Source of the DNA: Acidobacteriota bacterium
GTDB lineage: Bacteria; Acidobacteriota; Terriglobia; UBA7540
Direction of reading: 5' to 3'
Length of the DNA stretch: 6,724 nucleotides
Assembly: GCA_021784615.1 (NCBI GenBank)
Contig: JAJYHU010000344.1
Coordinates: 1 to 6,724 of the forward strand
Shown here one piece after another: positions 1-6,478 of the stretch (position 1 is the first letter of the stretch; each line of letters starts with the position of its first letter). The notes under the pieces were generated by a model. The model did no database searches, was not told where the DNA came from, and was given only the letters and a program-made list of their open reading frames with translations. Made by a program: the position numbers and the translations under genes.

Positions 1-180
1 GGATTGCCCAACAAGGCTCCCGACGATCCAGTGACGGTGATTGAGGTGGAATGCGAATCGGAACCCACTGTGAACGGCCTTTACGTGCGTGAACACCGCA
101 AGCGTTACAAGGTTGGAGCCAGTTGGGCCTTCCTTTCCCGGGAAAACTACAATCACTCGAAACGCCGGGGCCCAGCATGA
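1..180 (+). CDS. C-terminal fragment of an unrecognised protein
   Basis: The window opens inside a reading frame that runs 59 codons to a TGA at 178-180; the start lies outside. The visible tail is polar and basic near its end, with the stretch LYVREHRKRYKVGASWAFLS followed by a basic tail ending KRRGPA. I recognise no family, signal peptide or membrane segment. The main support for it being real is that its stop overlaps the start of the next gene as ATGA (177-180), an arrangement typical of translational coupling. This suggests it is co-expressed with the UvrC-like gene, and possibly functionally linked to it. Function unknown. Confidence 0.6.
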   Translation, partial: GLPNKAPDDPVTVIEVECESEPTVNGLYVREHRKRYKVGASWAFLSRENYNHSKRRGPA

Positions 181-1334
181 GACTTCAAAGCTCTGCCATT
201 TTTGATTCGAGCGCTTGCGCCAAAACTTTTTTTGAACGTTTTGAGCATCGCCCGGCGGTTTTCATTTCCTTCCCGGATGAGAACGCGGCAGCGGACCTTC
301 GTCCTTACATCAGCCGCACTTCCGATTTGCGGCGCAGGCTGGTGCGTTTGCTGGGAGAGCGGCAACGGAACAGCAAGCTGCTGAGTCTCCGTGAGATCAC
401 CCGTCGCATGGAATACCAGTACGTGGGCTCGGCCTTTGAAGCCCAGTGGCTGCTCTACGGCCTGAACAAAATTTATTATCCCCGGCGATATCGCGCACGC
501 CTGCGCCTCAAGCCTCCGGCGCTCCTCAAGCTGAATCTCTCGAACCGCTTCCCGCGCTGTTATCCCACCCGGCGCATCGCCAATGACGGCGCGCTCTATT
601 ATGGGCCGTTTCCGTCGCGCGCGGCGGCGGAGCGTTTTGCGGGGGAATTCCTTGATCTCTTCAAAATCCGGCGCTGCGTCGAAGAACTCAATCCCGACCC
701 CGCCCATCCCGGGTGCATTTATTCGCAGATGCGCATGTGCATGGCGCCGTGCTTCAAGGGTTGTACGGACGCCGAATACCACGACGAGGTTGGCCGCGTG
801 GTCGAGTTTCTGGCGAGCCGCGGCCAGTCCCTGACCGGGAGCCTGGAAGCGGAGCGCAGCCGCGCTTCCGAAGCGCTCGACTTTGAAAGCGCCCAGCGGG
901 CTCACCGGAAAATTGAAAAAGTGCAGGACGTGCTGCGGCTGAGGCCGGAACCGGTGAGAAACCTTCGGGATTTGCACGCCGCCATCGTCGTGCCGGGCGC
1001 GGAACCCCAAAGCGTTTCCTTCTTCCTGCTGCGCGCAGGCAATCTCGCGGGCCCGCTTTCGCTCGCTTTTGATGAAAACGTTCCGTCGCCGGTTCCGTTG
1101 GACCAGCGGCTTCACGCCCTGTTCGAAACGCTGCTCGCGACGCCCGGTTCCTCGGGCAAAGCTCCGCAATGGGAACACTTGAGCCTTTTTTCCAAGTGGT
1201 ACTACAGCAGTTTTCGCGAAGGAGAAATCGTGATGCTCGCTTCTCCCGCGGAAATCCCTCACGCGTGCCTCATCCGCCTGTGCCGCAAAATCCTTAACGG
1301 TCCCCACACCAACGCGGACGGGCAACGGCCGTGA
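177..1334 (+). CDS. Short UvrC-like protein (degenerate GIY-YIG domain plus UVR motif)
   Basis: A 385-residue protein resembling the N-terminal half of excinuclease subunit UvrC. Seen: a GIY-YIG-like region (about residues 26-110), a YYGPFPS segment (141-147), four cysteines C167, C180, C188 and C192 spaced as in UvrC (C-x12-C-x7-C-x3-C; a cysteine cluster in UvrC is reported to bind iron-sulfur), a UVR motif at about 227-253 that in UvrC contacts UvrB, and a last part resembling the start of the UvrC middle domain. Full UvrC is about 600 residues; the RNase H-like nuclease and helix-hairpin-helix domains are missing. Aligned by eye to UvrC, the GIY tyrosine is F29, the YIG glycine is S46, the catalytic glutamate is L93 and the active-site asparagine is Y105. 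Only Y44 and R54 remain, so nuclease activity is doubtful. The ATG at 177 is chosen because it forms an ATGA overlap with the upstream gene; a TTG at 123 is in frame but would overlap that gene by 58 bases. A role in DNA repair or in binding UvrB is inference. Confidence 0.85.
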   Translation: MRLQSSAIFDSSACAKTFFERFEHRPAVFISFPDENAAADLRPYISRTSDLRRRLVRLLGERQRNSKLLSLREITRRMEYQYVGSAFEAQWLLYGLNKIYYPRRYRARLRLKPPALLKLNLSNRFPRCYPTRRIANDGALYYGPFPSRAAAERFAGEFLDLFKIRRCVEELNPDPAHPGCIYSQMRMCMAPCFKGCTDAEYHDEVGRVVEFLASRGQSLTGSLEAERSRASEALDFESAQRAHRKIEKVQDVLRLRPEPVRNLRDLHAAIVVPGAEPQSVSFFLLRAGNLAGPLSLAFDENVPSPVPLDQRLHALFETLLATPGSSGKAPQWEHLSLFSKWYYSSFREGEIVMLASPAEIPHACLIRLCRKILNGPHTNADGQRP

Positions 1335-2179
1335 CATTGCGTGAATGCGTCGTCTTGACGGGACTGACGCAGTTGGTAGCGCACCCCCGCCGTCTTTGCA
1401 GTCTGCGGCTTTTCCTTGATATTCCTACGAGGAGTTGCGGACCTGAAACGCGCAGACGGGCTACGCGGCTGTCCTCCGATCCCGTCCACAAGCTGCTGGT
1501 GGGGCGCGATCCGCTCGAGGGCGCGGACCTGGCCTCGCAACCGACGCTGTCTCGGTTTGAGAATGCGGTCGACCGCAAGCAGCTTTATCGCATGGGCGAG
1601 CGGTTGGCCGACCGGGTGATCGAGCGGCACCGCCGCCGGCTCAAGGGGCGCGCCCGGCGCATCACGATTGATCTGGACCCGACCGATGATCCGACCCACG
1701 GCGCTCAACAGTTGACCTTCTTCAATGGCCATTACGATAGCTGGTGCTACTTGCCGGTGGTAGGCTTCCTGACCTTCAACGACGAGCGGGAGCCGTATCT
1801 GTTCACGGCCCTGCTGCGGCCGGGCAACGCCGTGGCAAGCGTCGGCGCGGTGGGCCTGTTGCGCCGCGTTCTGAAGAAGCTGCGCCTCTCCTTTCCCGGT
1901 GCGCGGATGCGCGTTCGGCTGGACGGTGGATTTGCGGAGCCCGCATTGTTGGACTTCCTGGAGGCGCAGCCGGACGTGGAATATGTCGTGGCGATGGCCA
2001 AAAATGCAGTGCTGGAGCGCCAGGCACAGCGGGCCCTGCGGCAGGCGCGACACCTTTCGCGGCGCGGCGACCCGAGCTCCCACTGCCCCCCCGAAGCCAC
2101 TGCACCCCTCAATCTCGATTCTTGGGCCATCACGGAATGCTGGCGCGAAAGGGAGGATTCGAGCAATAATAGAGGTTTT

Positions 2180-2206
2180 TCGGCCCATCCTTTCGGAATG
2201 GGCCGA
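2180..2206. repeat. Perfect 9-bp inverted repeat (hairpin)
   Basis: TCGGCCCAT (2180-2188) pairs perfectly with ATGGGCCGA (2198-2206) around a 9-base loop that can add two further C-G pairs. It is preceded by TTTTT on the left side only, so on the minus strand it would be followed by an A-run complement that reads as a U-tract. It could therefore be a terminator for minus-strand transcription, or debris of the insertion sequence. Confidence 0.55.
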
Positions 2207-2254
2207 GCGGCCTCGCTCGAAAACACTTCCGGACGACGAAAGGCCAAGTCTTTT

Positions 2255-2270
2255 CCATCGCTCGCGATGG
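2255..2270. repeat. 6-bp hairpin with 4-base loop
   Basis: CCATCG and CGATGG flank the loop CTCG. It lies 48 bases after the larger hairpin and seven bases before the palindrome GCCCCGGGGC. No U-tract follows it on the + strand, so it is not a standard terminator; on the minus strand it is followed by AAAAGACTTGG. Role unknown. Confidence 0.4.
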
Positions 2271-2347
2271 GCTTGGGCCCCGGGGCAAAGTCCGAACCGC
2301 CCCGCAGCTAGCCAGCCCGGGCGCGCGGAAGCGAGACGCGGAATGAA

Positions 2348-2354
2348 AGAGGAG
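2348..2354 (+). promoter_or_regulatory. Ribosome binding site supporting a TTG start at 2361
   Basis: AGAGGAG lies six bases before the TTG at 2361. It decides the start of the oxidoreductase: the protein then begins MQTVILGAGISG, placing the nucleotide-binding strand at the N-terminus as usual for the family, and no ATG is available nearby in frame. Confidence 0.8.
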
Positions 2355-2360
2355 TAACGG

Positions 2361-3707
2361 TTGCAGACAGTGATTTTGGGGGCAGGCATCAGCGGGTTGA
2401 GCGCCGCCTATGCCCTTGAGAAAGTTTGCCCGGGCAGCTACGGCATCTACGAGCAAGGCGGAACGGTGGGCGGGTTGTGCCGGACGCAGCAGGTGGACGG
2501 GTTCCGGTTCGACACGGTTTCGCACGTGCTGCACTTCCGCTCGCAGGAAACCGAGCAACTGGTGCGGGGGCTTTTCGATGAGGAGCTCATCCGTCAGGAG
2601 CGCAGCGCCTGGATATACTTCCAGGGCCGCCACGTACCCTATCCCTTCCAGACGCACCTGAACGCACTGCCGGCCTCGGCGCAGGCGGCCTGCGTGGGCG
2701 GCTACGTAAAGGCGTGGATCAAGCGCCAGCTTGGCGGCAACGGCGAGCCGAATAATTTTGGCGAGTGGGTGGATCAGTATTTCGGCGGCGGCATCGCGCG
2801 CCTTTTCATGCGGCCCTACAACCAAAAGCTCTGGGGAGTGAATCCGGAGCAGATGAGCCTCGACTGGATCAGGCCCTTTGTGCCGAGAACGGAACTGGGG
2901 CAGGTGATCAGCAATCTGGTGTCGCGGCAAAACCATCATCAGTTGGGCTACAACCCCTGGTTCTTCTATCCCCGGCAGGGAGGAATCCAGGCGCTTTCCG
3001 AGGCTTTTCAAAAGCATCTCGCGGAGGTCCGCCTGGAACATGAGGCCGTCGAGATTGACCTCGAACGCCACACCGTCCGCTTCCAGGATGGCGGCCTGAT
3101 CGGCTACGAGCGGCTGATCTCCACAATGCCGCTGCCCACCTTGATCGCGCGGACGCGGGGCATTCCGGAAAACTTGCGCCAGGAAGCCTCCGGGCTGCGC
3201 TGGACCAGCCTGCTGAACCTCACCTTTTGCCTGCGGCGGCCCTTGCCGCAGCCTTTCCATTGGGTTTACTTTCCGGAAGACGAGTACCCTTTTTTCCGGC
3301 TGGTGTTTCCTTCCAACATCTGCGCGGAACTGGCCCCGGAAGGCGGCGGCCTGATCGCCGCGGAAATCTCGAATCCGGAGCCGGGACGAGAAAATGAGTT
3401 GGAGCGGCGCGTCGCGGGGTGCCTTGAAAAATTGGGATGGATCTCGCATCCCGAGGATGTGGTGCGCGTGGTGCTGAACCATTTCCCCTACGCCTATCCC
3501 ATACACGACCTCGAACGCGCCCACCGCGTCCAGCGGCTTCTTGACTTTCTCGAATCGCGGCAGGTGTGGTCGATTGGGCGCTTCGGCGCCTGGCGCTACT
3601 CGAGCATCGACGACGCCATCACGGAAGCCCTGTGCGGCGTCCCGAAAATTCTTGAATCCGCGCCGGGCAGCATCCTGGGAAATGACGCAACCCATCCAGC
3701 TCCCTGA
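2361..3707 (+). CDS. FAD-dependent oxidoreductase (amine oxidase / UGM-like)
   Basis: A 448-residue cytoplasmic flavoprotein. The N-terminus carries the Rossmann FAD motif GAGISGLSAAYALE (7-20) with the ribose-binding acid E31 and the GG pair 37-38 of the 'E..GGTVGGLCRT' block. The middle has PYNQKLWGVNPEQMSLDWI (152-170) and YPRQGGIQAL (203-212). The C-terminus has the second FAD-contact block GRFGAWRYSSIDDAITEA (406-423). This layout matches the protoporphyrinogen oxidase-like / UDP-galactopyranose mutase-like proteins often found in sugar and cell-envelope clusters. The substrate cannot be named, and true mutase or porphyrin activity is not supported. It starts with TTG behind a strong AGAGGAG and is followed after 56 bases by the UDP-sugar dehydrogenase on the same strand, so co-transcription and a role in surface glycan biosynthesis are inferred. 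Length is normal and no signal peptide or membrane helix is seen. Confidence 0.88.
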   Translation: MQTVILGAGISGLSAAYALEKVCPGSYGIYEQGGTVGGLCRTQQVDGFRFDTVSHVLHFRSQETEQLVRGLFDEELIRQERSAWIYFQGRHVPYPFQTHLNALPASAQAACVGGYVKAWIKRQLGGNGEPNNFGEWVDQYFGGGIARLFMRPYNQKLWGVNPEQMSLDWIRPFVPRTELGQVISNLVSRQNHHQLGYNPWFFYPRQGGIQALSEAFQKHLAEVRLEHEAVEIDLERHTVRFQDGGLIGYERLISTMPLPTLIARTRGIPENLRQEASGLRWTSLLNLTFCLRRPLPQPFHWVYFPEDEYPFFRLVFPSNICAELAPEGGGLIAAEISNPEPGRENELERRVAGCLEKLGWISHPEDVVRVVLNHFPYAYPIHDLERAHRVQRLLDFLESRQVWSIGRFGAWRYSSIDDAITEALCGVPKILESAPGSILGNDATHPAP

Positions 3708-3763
3708 CTACGGCTCCCGAGGATGGGACAACTCATGAGAGAAACCTGGAGAGAGCCGCTGAT

Positions 3764-5170
3764 ATGAACAAGAAAAAAGACTCCGAAGAATCCCTTGCCG
3801 CCCATGCGGCCTTCGTTTCCAAAATCGAGCAGCGAACCGCTCGGGTGGGCGTCATTGGCCTGGGCTACGTGGGACTGCCCCTGGCTTTATCCTTTGCCCA
3901 AAAGGGGTTCGCAACCACCGGCTTTGATACCGATCCTGCCAAAGTCGAAAAGTTGGCGGGCGGTAAAACCTATATCCGGCACATTCCGGAAAGCCAAATC
4001 GCGCGGGAAGTGGAACAAAAGCGCTTCCACCCGACAGGCGACTTCAGCCAGCTCCGGGAGATGGATGCCGTTATTCTGTGCGTTCCCACGCCGCTTGACG
4101 CTCACCACGAGCCCGACCTCTCTTATATTCGCAACACCGGCAAGGCGGTGGCCGCGCACCTTGCGCCGGGACAACTGATTGTGCTTGAAAGCACAACCTA
4201 TCCGGGAACCACGGATGAGGTGCTGCTGCCGCTGCTCGAGGAATCCGGGCTGCGCTGCCTGGTAGCGCCCTACACCGTCAGTGGCAATTCCGCGGAGGCC
4301 ACGGAAGGGCCCGCGGACGATTTTCTGCTCGCCTATTCCCCGGAGCGCGAAGACCCCGGCAACAAGGATTTCCCAAGAGAGCGCATCCCCAAGGTCGTGG
4401 GCGGCGTGAACGCCCGGAGCGCACTCGCCGCCGAAGCGCTCTACGCAAGCGTCTTTGAGCGCACCGTCATGGTGAGTTCCTCGCGGGCTGCGGAGATGGC
4501 CAAGCTCCTTGAAAACATCTACCGCTCGGTCAACATCGCGCTGGTGAACGAGTTGAAACTGCTTTCCCAGCGGATGGGCATCAACATCTGGGAAGTGATT
4601 GAAGCGGCCAGGACCAAGCCGTTTGGGTATACCGCCTTCTATCCGGGGCCAGGCCTGGGCGGACACTGCATTCCGATCGACCCGTTTTATCTGACCTGGA
4701 AAGCGCGGGAGTACGGCTTTACCACGCGTTTTATCGAGCTGGCCGGCGAGGTCAACTCCGCCATGCCCCGGCATGTGGTTGAGGCGCTCGCCGAGGCTCT
4801 GAACCGCCGCAAGCAATGCTTGCACGGCTCCAGGATTCTGATCCTGGGCGTGGCCTACAAAAAGGACGTTGATGATCTGCGGGAGTCGCCTTCGCTCGAG
4901 ATTATGGAGTTGCTGCAAAAACAGGGCGCGCGGGTTGAATACCATGACCCGTACTTCCCGCGCCTGCACCGGATGCGGCGCTATGACTTCCAACTGGCTT
5001 CCGTGGATCTGACTCCAGAGGCTTTGTCCGAGCCCGAAGCCGTCATCATCGCCACCGATCATTCCAGCTACGACTATGCGCTGATCGTCCAGCGCGCCAG
5101 GCTCGTGATCGATACCCGGAACGCCACGCGCAACGTGAAAGAGCATCGGGAAAAGATCGTGCAATGCTAA
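3764..5170 (+). CDS. Nucleotide-sugar dehydrogenase (UDP-N-acetylhexosamine 6-dehydrogenase, WbpA type)
   Basis: A 468-residue enzyme of the UDP-glucose/GDP-mannose dehydrogenase family, which performs two NAD-dependent oxidations at C6 of a UDP-sugar to give the uronic acid. Seen: NAD-binding GLGYVGLP (32-39), ESTTYPGTT (142-150), YSPEREDPGN (191-200), the central helix AEMAKLLENIYRSVNIALVN with K247 and N251, the catalytic cysteine C302 in GPGLGGHC, and the C-terminal UDP-binding block YKKDVDDLRESP (365-376). The forms ESTTYPGTT and YKKDVDDLRESP point to the UDP-GlcNAc 6-dehydrogenase (WbpA) branch rather than to UDP-glucose dehydrogenase; this is judgement, not a tree. Residues about 165-184 form an insertion before the 'SPERE' block that I do not expect in the family. 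The ATG at 3764 follows GGAGAG (3748-3753) by ten bases. The next gene, an aminotransferase, is 162 bases downstream and fits conversion of the product to an amino-uronic acid sugar nucleotide. Confidence 0.92.
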   Translation: MNKKKDSEESLAAHAAFVSKIEQRTARVGVIGLGYVGLPLALSFAQKGFATTGFDTDPAKVEKLAGGKTYIRHIPESQIAREVEQKRFHPTGDFSQLREMDAVILCVPTPLDAHHEPDLSYIRNTGKAVAAHLAPGQLIVLESTTYPGTTDEVLLPLLEESGLRCLVAPYTVSGNSAEATEGPADDFLLAYSPEREDPGNKDFPRERIPKVVGGVNARSALAAEALYASVFERTVMVSSSRAAEMAKLLENIYRSVNIALVNELKLLSQRMGINIWEVIEAARTKPFGYTAFYPGPGLGGHCIPIDPFYLTWKAREYGFTTRFIELAGEVNSAMPRHVVEALAEALNRRKQCLHGSRILILGVAYKKDVDDLRESPSLEIMELLQKQGARVEYHDPYFPRLHRMRRYDFQLASVDLTPEALSEPEAVIIATDHSSYDYALIVQRARLVIDTRNATRNVKEHREKIVQC

Positions 5171-5204
5171 GGCGGGAAAATTGCGCACCGAGAACACCGA
5201 GAGA

Positions 5205-5255
5205 TTCAGCACACAGAGCGGCGTCCTATTCTTTCTTCGCGTTCTCTGTGCTGAA
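5205..5255. repeat. Intergenic imperfect inverted repeat of the CACAGAG / CTCTGTG type
   Basis: TTCAGCACACAGAG (5205-5218) pairs with CTCTGTGCTGAA (5244-5255) over 12 base pairs with a two-base bulge; the 25-base spacer is pyrimidine-rich. Just upstream lies a related string, ACCGAGAACACCGAGAGA. Such CACAGAGAA-rich palindromic units are common as dispersed intergenic elements in some environmental bacterial genomes. There is no U-run after the stem, so it is a poor terminator. Only one copy is in this window, so repetition in the genome is inferred. Confidence 0.5.
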
Positions 5256-5319
5256 CCCGCAGCTCGGCGCTCAGAACCTTCGTGAAGCGCTGCTGTCTTC
5301 ATGAATGATTCCGTCTCGG

Positions 5320-5325
5320 AAGGAG
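5320..5325 (+). promoter_or_regulatory. Ribosome binding site pointing to an ATT start at 5333
   Basis: AAGGAG (within AAGGAGAAGG) sits seven bases before ATT 5333-5335, in frame with the aminotransferase. The only standard start in the open frame, TTG 5360, has no comparable site at proper distance and would delete a conserved N-terminal strand. Confidence 0.55.
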
Positions 5326-5332
5326 AAGGAAT

Positions 5333-6439
5333 ATTCGCAACGTTCCCATCGCTCAGGTTTTGCTGGACCGGCGGGAAATAGAAGCCGTCCGGCGGGTTTT
5401 AGAGAGCGGCCGCCTGCGGGCCGGACGGATCACCGAAGATTTTGAGAATCGCTTTGCCGCTGCCGTCGGCGCCCGCTACGCCATTGCCGTCAGCTCCGGC
5501 ACGGCGGCGCTTTATCTTGCCTGCCGGGCGGTTCTCCAGCCGGGCGACGAAGCCATTGTGCCTGACTTTACTTTTGTGGCGACGGCGGCAATGGTAGCGG
5601 CGGTGGGCGCCCGGCCGGCCTTTGCGGACGTCGATCCTGAGACGTTCACGCTGGGTCCGGAGCAGGCGGAGCGGCGCATCACCAGCAAAACCCGCGCGCT
5701 TATTCCCGTGCATCTCTACGGTCAGCCGACGGATATCCCGGGGCTTGCGCGCCTGGCGCGCCGACGCGGCTTGCGCATCATCTGGGATGCCGCGCAGGCT
5801 CACGGAGCGCAATTCCACGGACGCGACGTCGGCTCCTTCGCCGATGCCGTCTGTTATTCCTTCTACCCTTCGAAAAATATGACCACGGGCGAAGGCGGCA
5901 TGATCACCACGTCCGACGCGCGGCTCGCCAGGGAAATCCGCTTGCTTCGCTCGCACGGAGAAGCCAGCCGCTACCGGCACATCCGCCTGGGCCATAACTT
6001 CCGCACCACGGATATTGCCTCCGCCATCGGGCGCGTGCAACTGGCCAAGCTTCCCGCCGCTCTCGGAGCGCGCCGCAGGAATGCCGCCCGCCTGATGCGC
6101 GGCCTGGAGGGGCTTCCCGGACTTCAACTGCCGCAAATTGCTCCCGGCCGGAACCACGCCTTCAGCCTTTTCACCGTTTGCATTGACCGCAAACGCACCG
6201 GAATATCGCGCGACAAATTGCTTCAGGCCTTAGGCGAGCGCGGCATTGGAGCCGCCGTCCACTATCCCCTGCCGCTTCACCGCCAGCCCGTCTTTCGCGG
6301 CTATGGCAGCGACCAGGATTTCCCGATAAGCGCGCGGCTTGCCAAAAGCGTTCTCTCCTTGCCGGTCCATCCCGGCTTGAACGCGGACGACCTGCTCTAC
6401 ATCGTGCAATCGGTGCGGGAGATTCTGAAGGCAGGATAA
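5333..6439 (+). CDS. DegT/DnrJ/EryC1/StrS family PLP aminotransferase
   Basis: A sugar aminotransferase that moves an amino group, usually from glutamate, onto a keto-sugar nucleotide using pyridoxal phosphate. From the ATT at 5333 it has 368 residues (359 if begun at TTG 5360), a normal size. In the 368-residue numbering: phosphate-binding SSGTAAL (54-60), the WDAAQAHGA block with D152 contacting the cofactor ring nitrogen and Q155, the catalytic lysine K181 in FYPSKNMTTGEGGM, the HNFR segment (221-224), and VHYPLPLHRQPVF (309-321). The N-terminal VPIAQVLLDRREIEAV is the conserved opening of the family and lies partly upstream of the TTG, which is why the earlier start is preferred. Beside a WbpA-type dehydrogenase, a WbpE-like role making a 3-amino-uronic acid sugar nucleotide is plausible. 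Other sugar aminotransferases of the family (for dTDP-keto sugars or perosamine) cannot be excluded. It is probably part of the same operon. Confidence 0.93.
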   Translation: MRNVPIAQVLLDRREIEAVRRVLESGRLRAGRITEDFENRFAAAVGARYAIAVSSGTAALYLACRAVLQPGDEAIVPDFTFVATAAMVAAVGARPAFADVDPETFTLGPEQAERRITSKTRALIPVHLYGQPTDIPGLARLARRRGLRIIWDAAQAHGAQFHGRDVGSFADAVCYSFYPSKNMTTGEGGMITTSDARLAREIRLLRSHGEASRYRHIRLGHNFRTTDIASAIGRVQLAKLPAALGARRRNAARLMRGLEGLPGLQLPQIAPGRNHAFSLFTVCIDRKRTGISRDKLLQALGERGIGAAVHYPLPLHRQPVFRGYGSDQDFPISARLAKSVLSLPVHPGLNADDLLYIVQSVREILKAG

Positions 6440-6478
6440 GAACCCGCCGCGGATCTTCTTTTTCGTTTTAGGGGGAGG

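Larger units (their letters stand above)
1331..2311 (+). pseudogene. IS1380-family transposase remnant
   Basis: The open frame runs from a GTG at 1331, overlapping the previous stop, to 2311, but only about 1426-2066 looks like transposase. Recognisable are DPVHKLLVGRDPLEGADLAS, then QPTLSRFENA, the first catalytic aspartate block IDLDPTDDPTHG (about residues 113-124), the second aspartate in RLDGGFAEP (D198), and YVVAMAKNAVLER (218-230). This is the DDE core of the IS1380 family. The third acidic residue and the whole C-terminal part are absent: after about residue 246 the frame continues with no transposase resemblance. The N-terminus is also damaged. The usual 'GYEDxNDADxLRSDP' block appears split over three frames (YEEL at 1426, DLKRADGLR at 1440, SSDP at 1472). 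The roughly 80 residues expected before it are missing, and no terminal inverted repeats were identified. It is a decayed, non-functional insertion sequence. The family call is by motif memory, not a search. Confidence 0.8.
2067..2360. other. Hairpin-rich non-coding stretch between IS remnant and polysaccharide genes
   Basis: About 290 bases with no credible gene; the open frames crossing it show no protein resemblance. It holds three compact inverted repeats (2180-2206, 2255-2270 and the palindrome GCCCCGGGGC at 2277-2286), a further short one at 2204-2219, and the ribosome binding site of the next gene. It should contain the promoter for the downstream genes if they are not read from further upstream, but I could not pick out a convincing -35/-10 pair. 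Confidence 0.5.

Noticed and set aside
153..1337. Long minus-strand open frame opposite the UvrC-like gene
   Set aside because: It mirrors a recognisable gene, has no family resemblance and is explained by high GC suppressing stop codons.
1390..1413. Anticodon-arm-like GCCGTCTTTGCAGTCTGCGGC after the D-arm-like string
   Set aside because: The pairing leaves a loop of about 13 bases instead of seven, and no T-arm follows, so it is not a functional tRNA.
2122..2173. Possible sigma-70 promoter (TTGGGC at 2122 with TAATAG at 2168)
   Set aside because: The spacing is about 40 bases, far beyond the 16-18 expected, and the -35 match is poor.
2130..3695. 521-codon minus-strand open frame opposite the FAD oxidoreductase
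   Set aside because: The + strand encodes clear FAD motifs through the full length; the antisense frame has no recognisable domain and runs on into IS debris.
3887..5302. 471-codon minus-strand open frame opposite the UDP-sugar dehydrogenase
   Set aside because: It is the antisense shadow of a conserved enzyme in GC-rich DNA, with no motif of its own.
5301..5381. Small frame from ATG 5301 (MNDSVSEGEGIFATFPSL...) overlapping the aminotransferase start
   Set aside because: It has only 26 codons, no clear ribosome binding site, and lies out of frame over conserved coding sequence; a frameshift joining it to the aminotransferase is possible but less simple than an ATT start.
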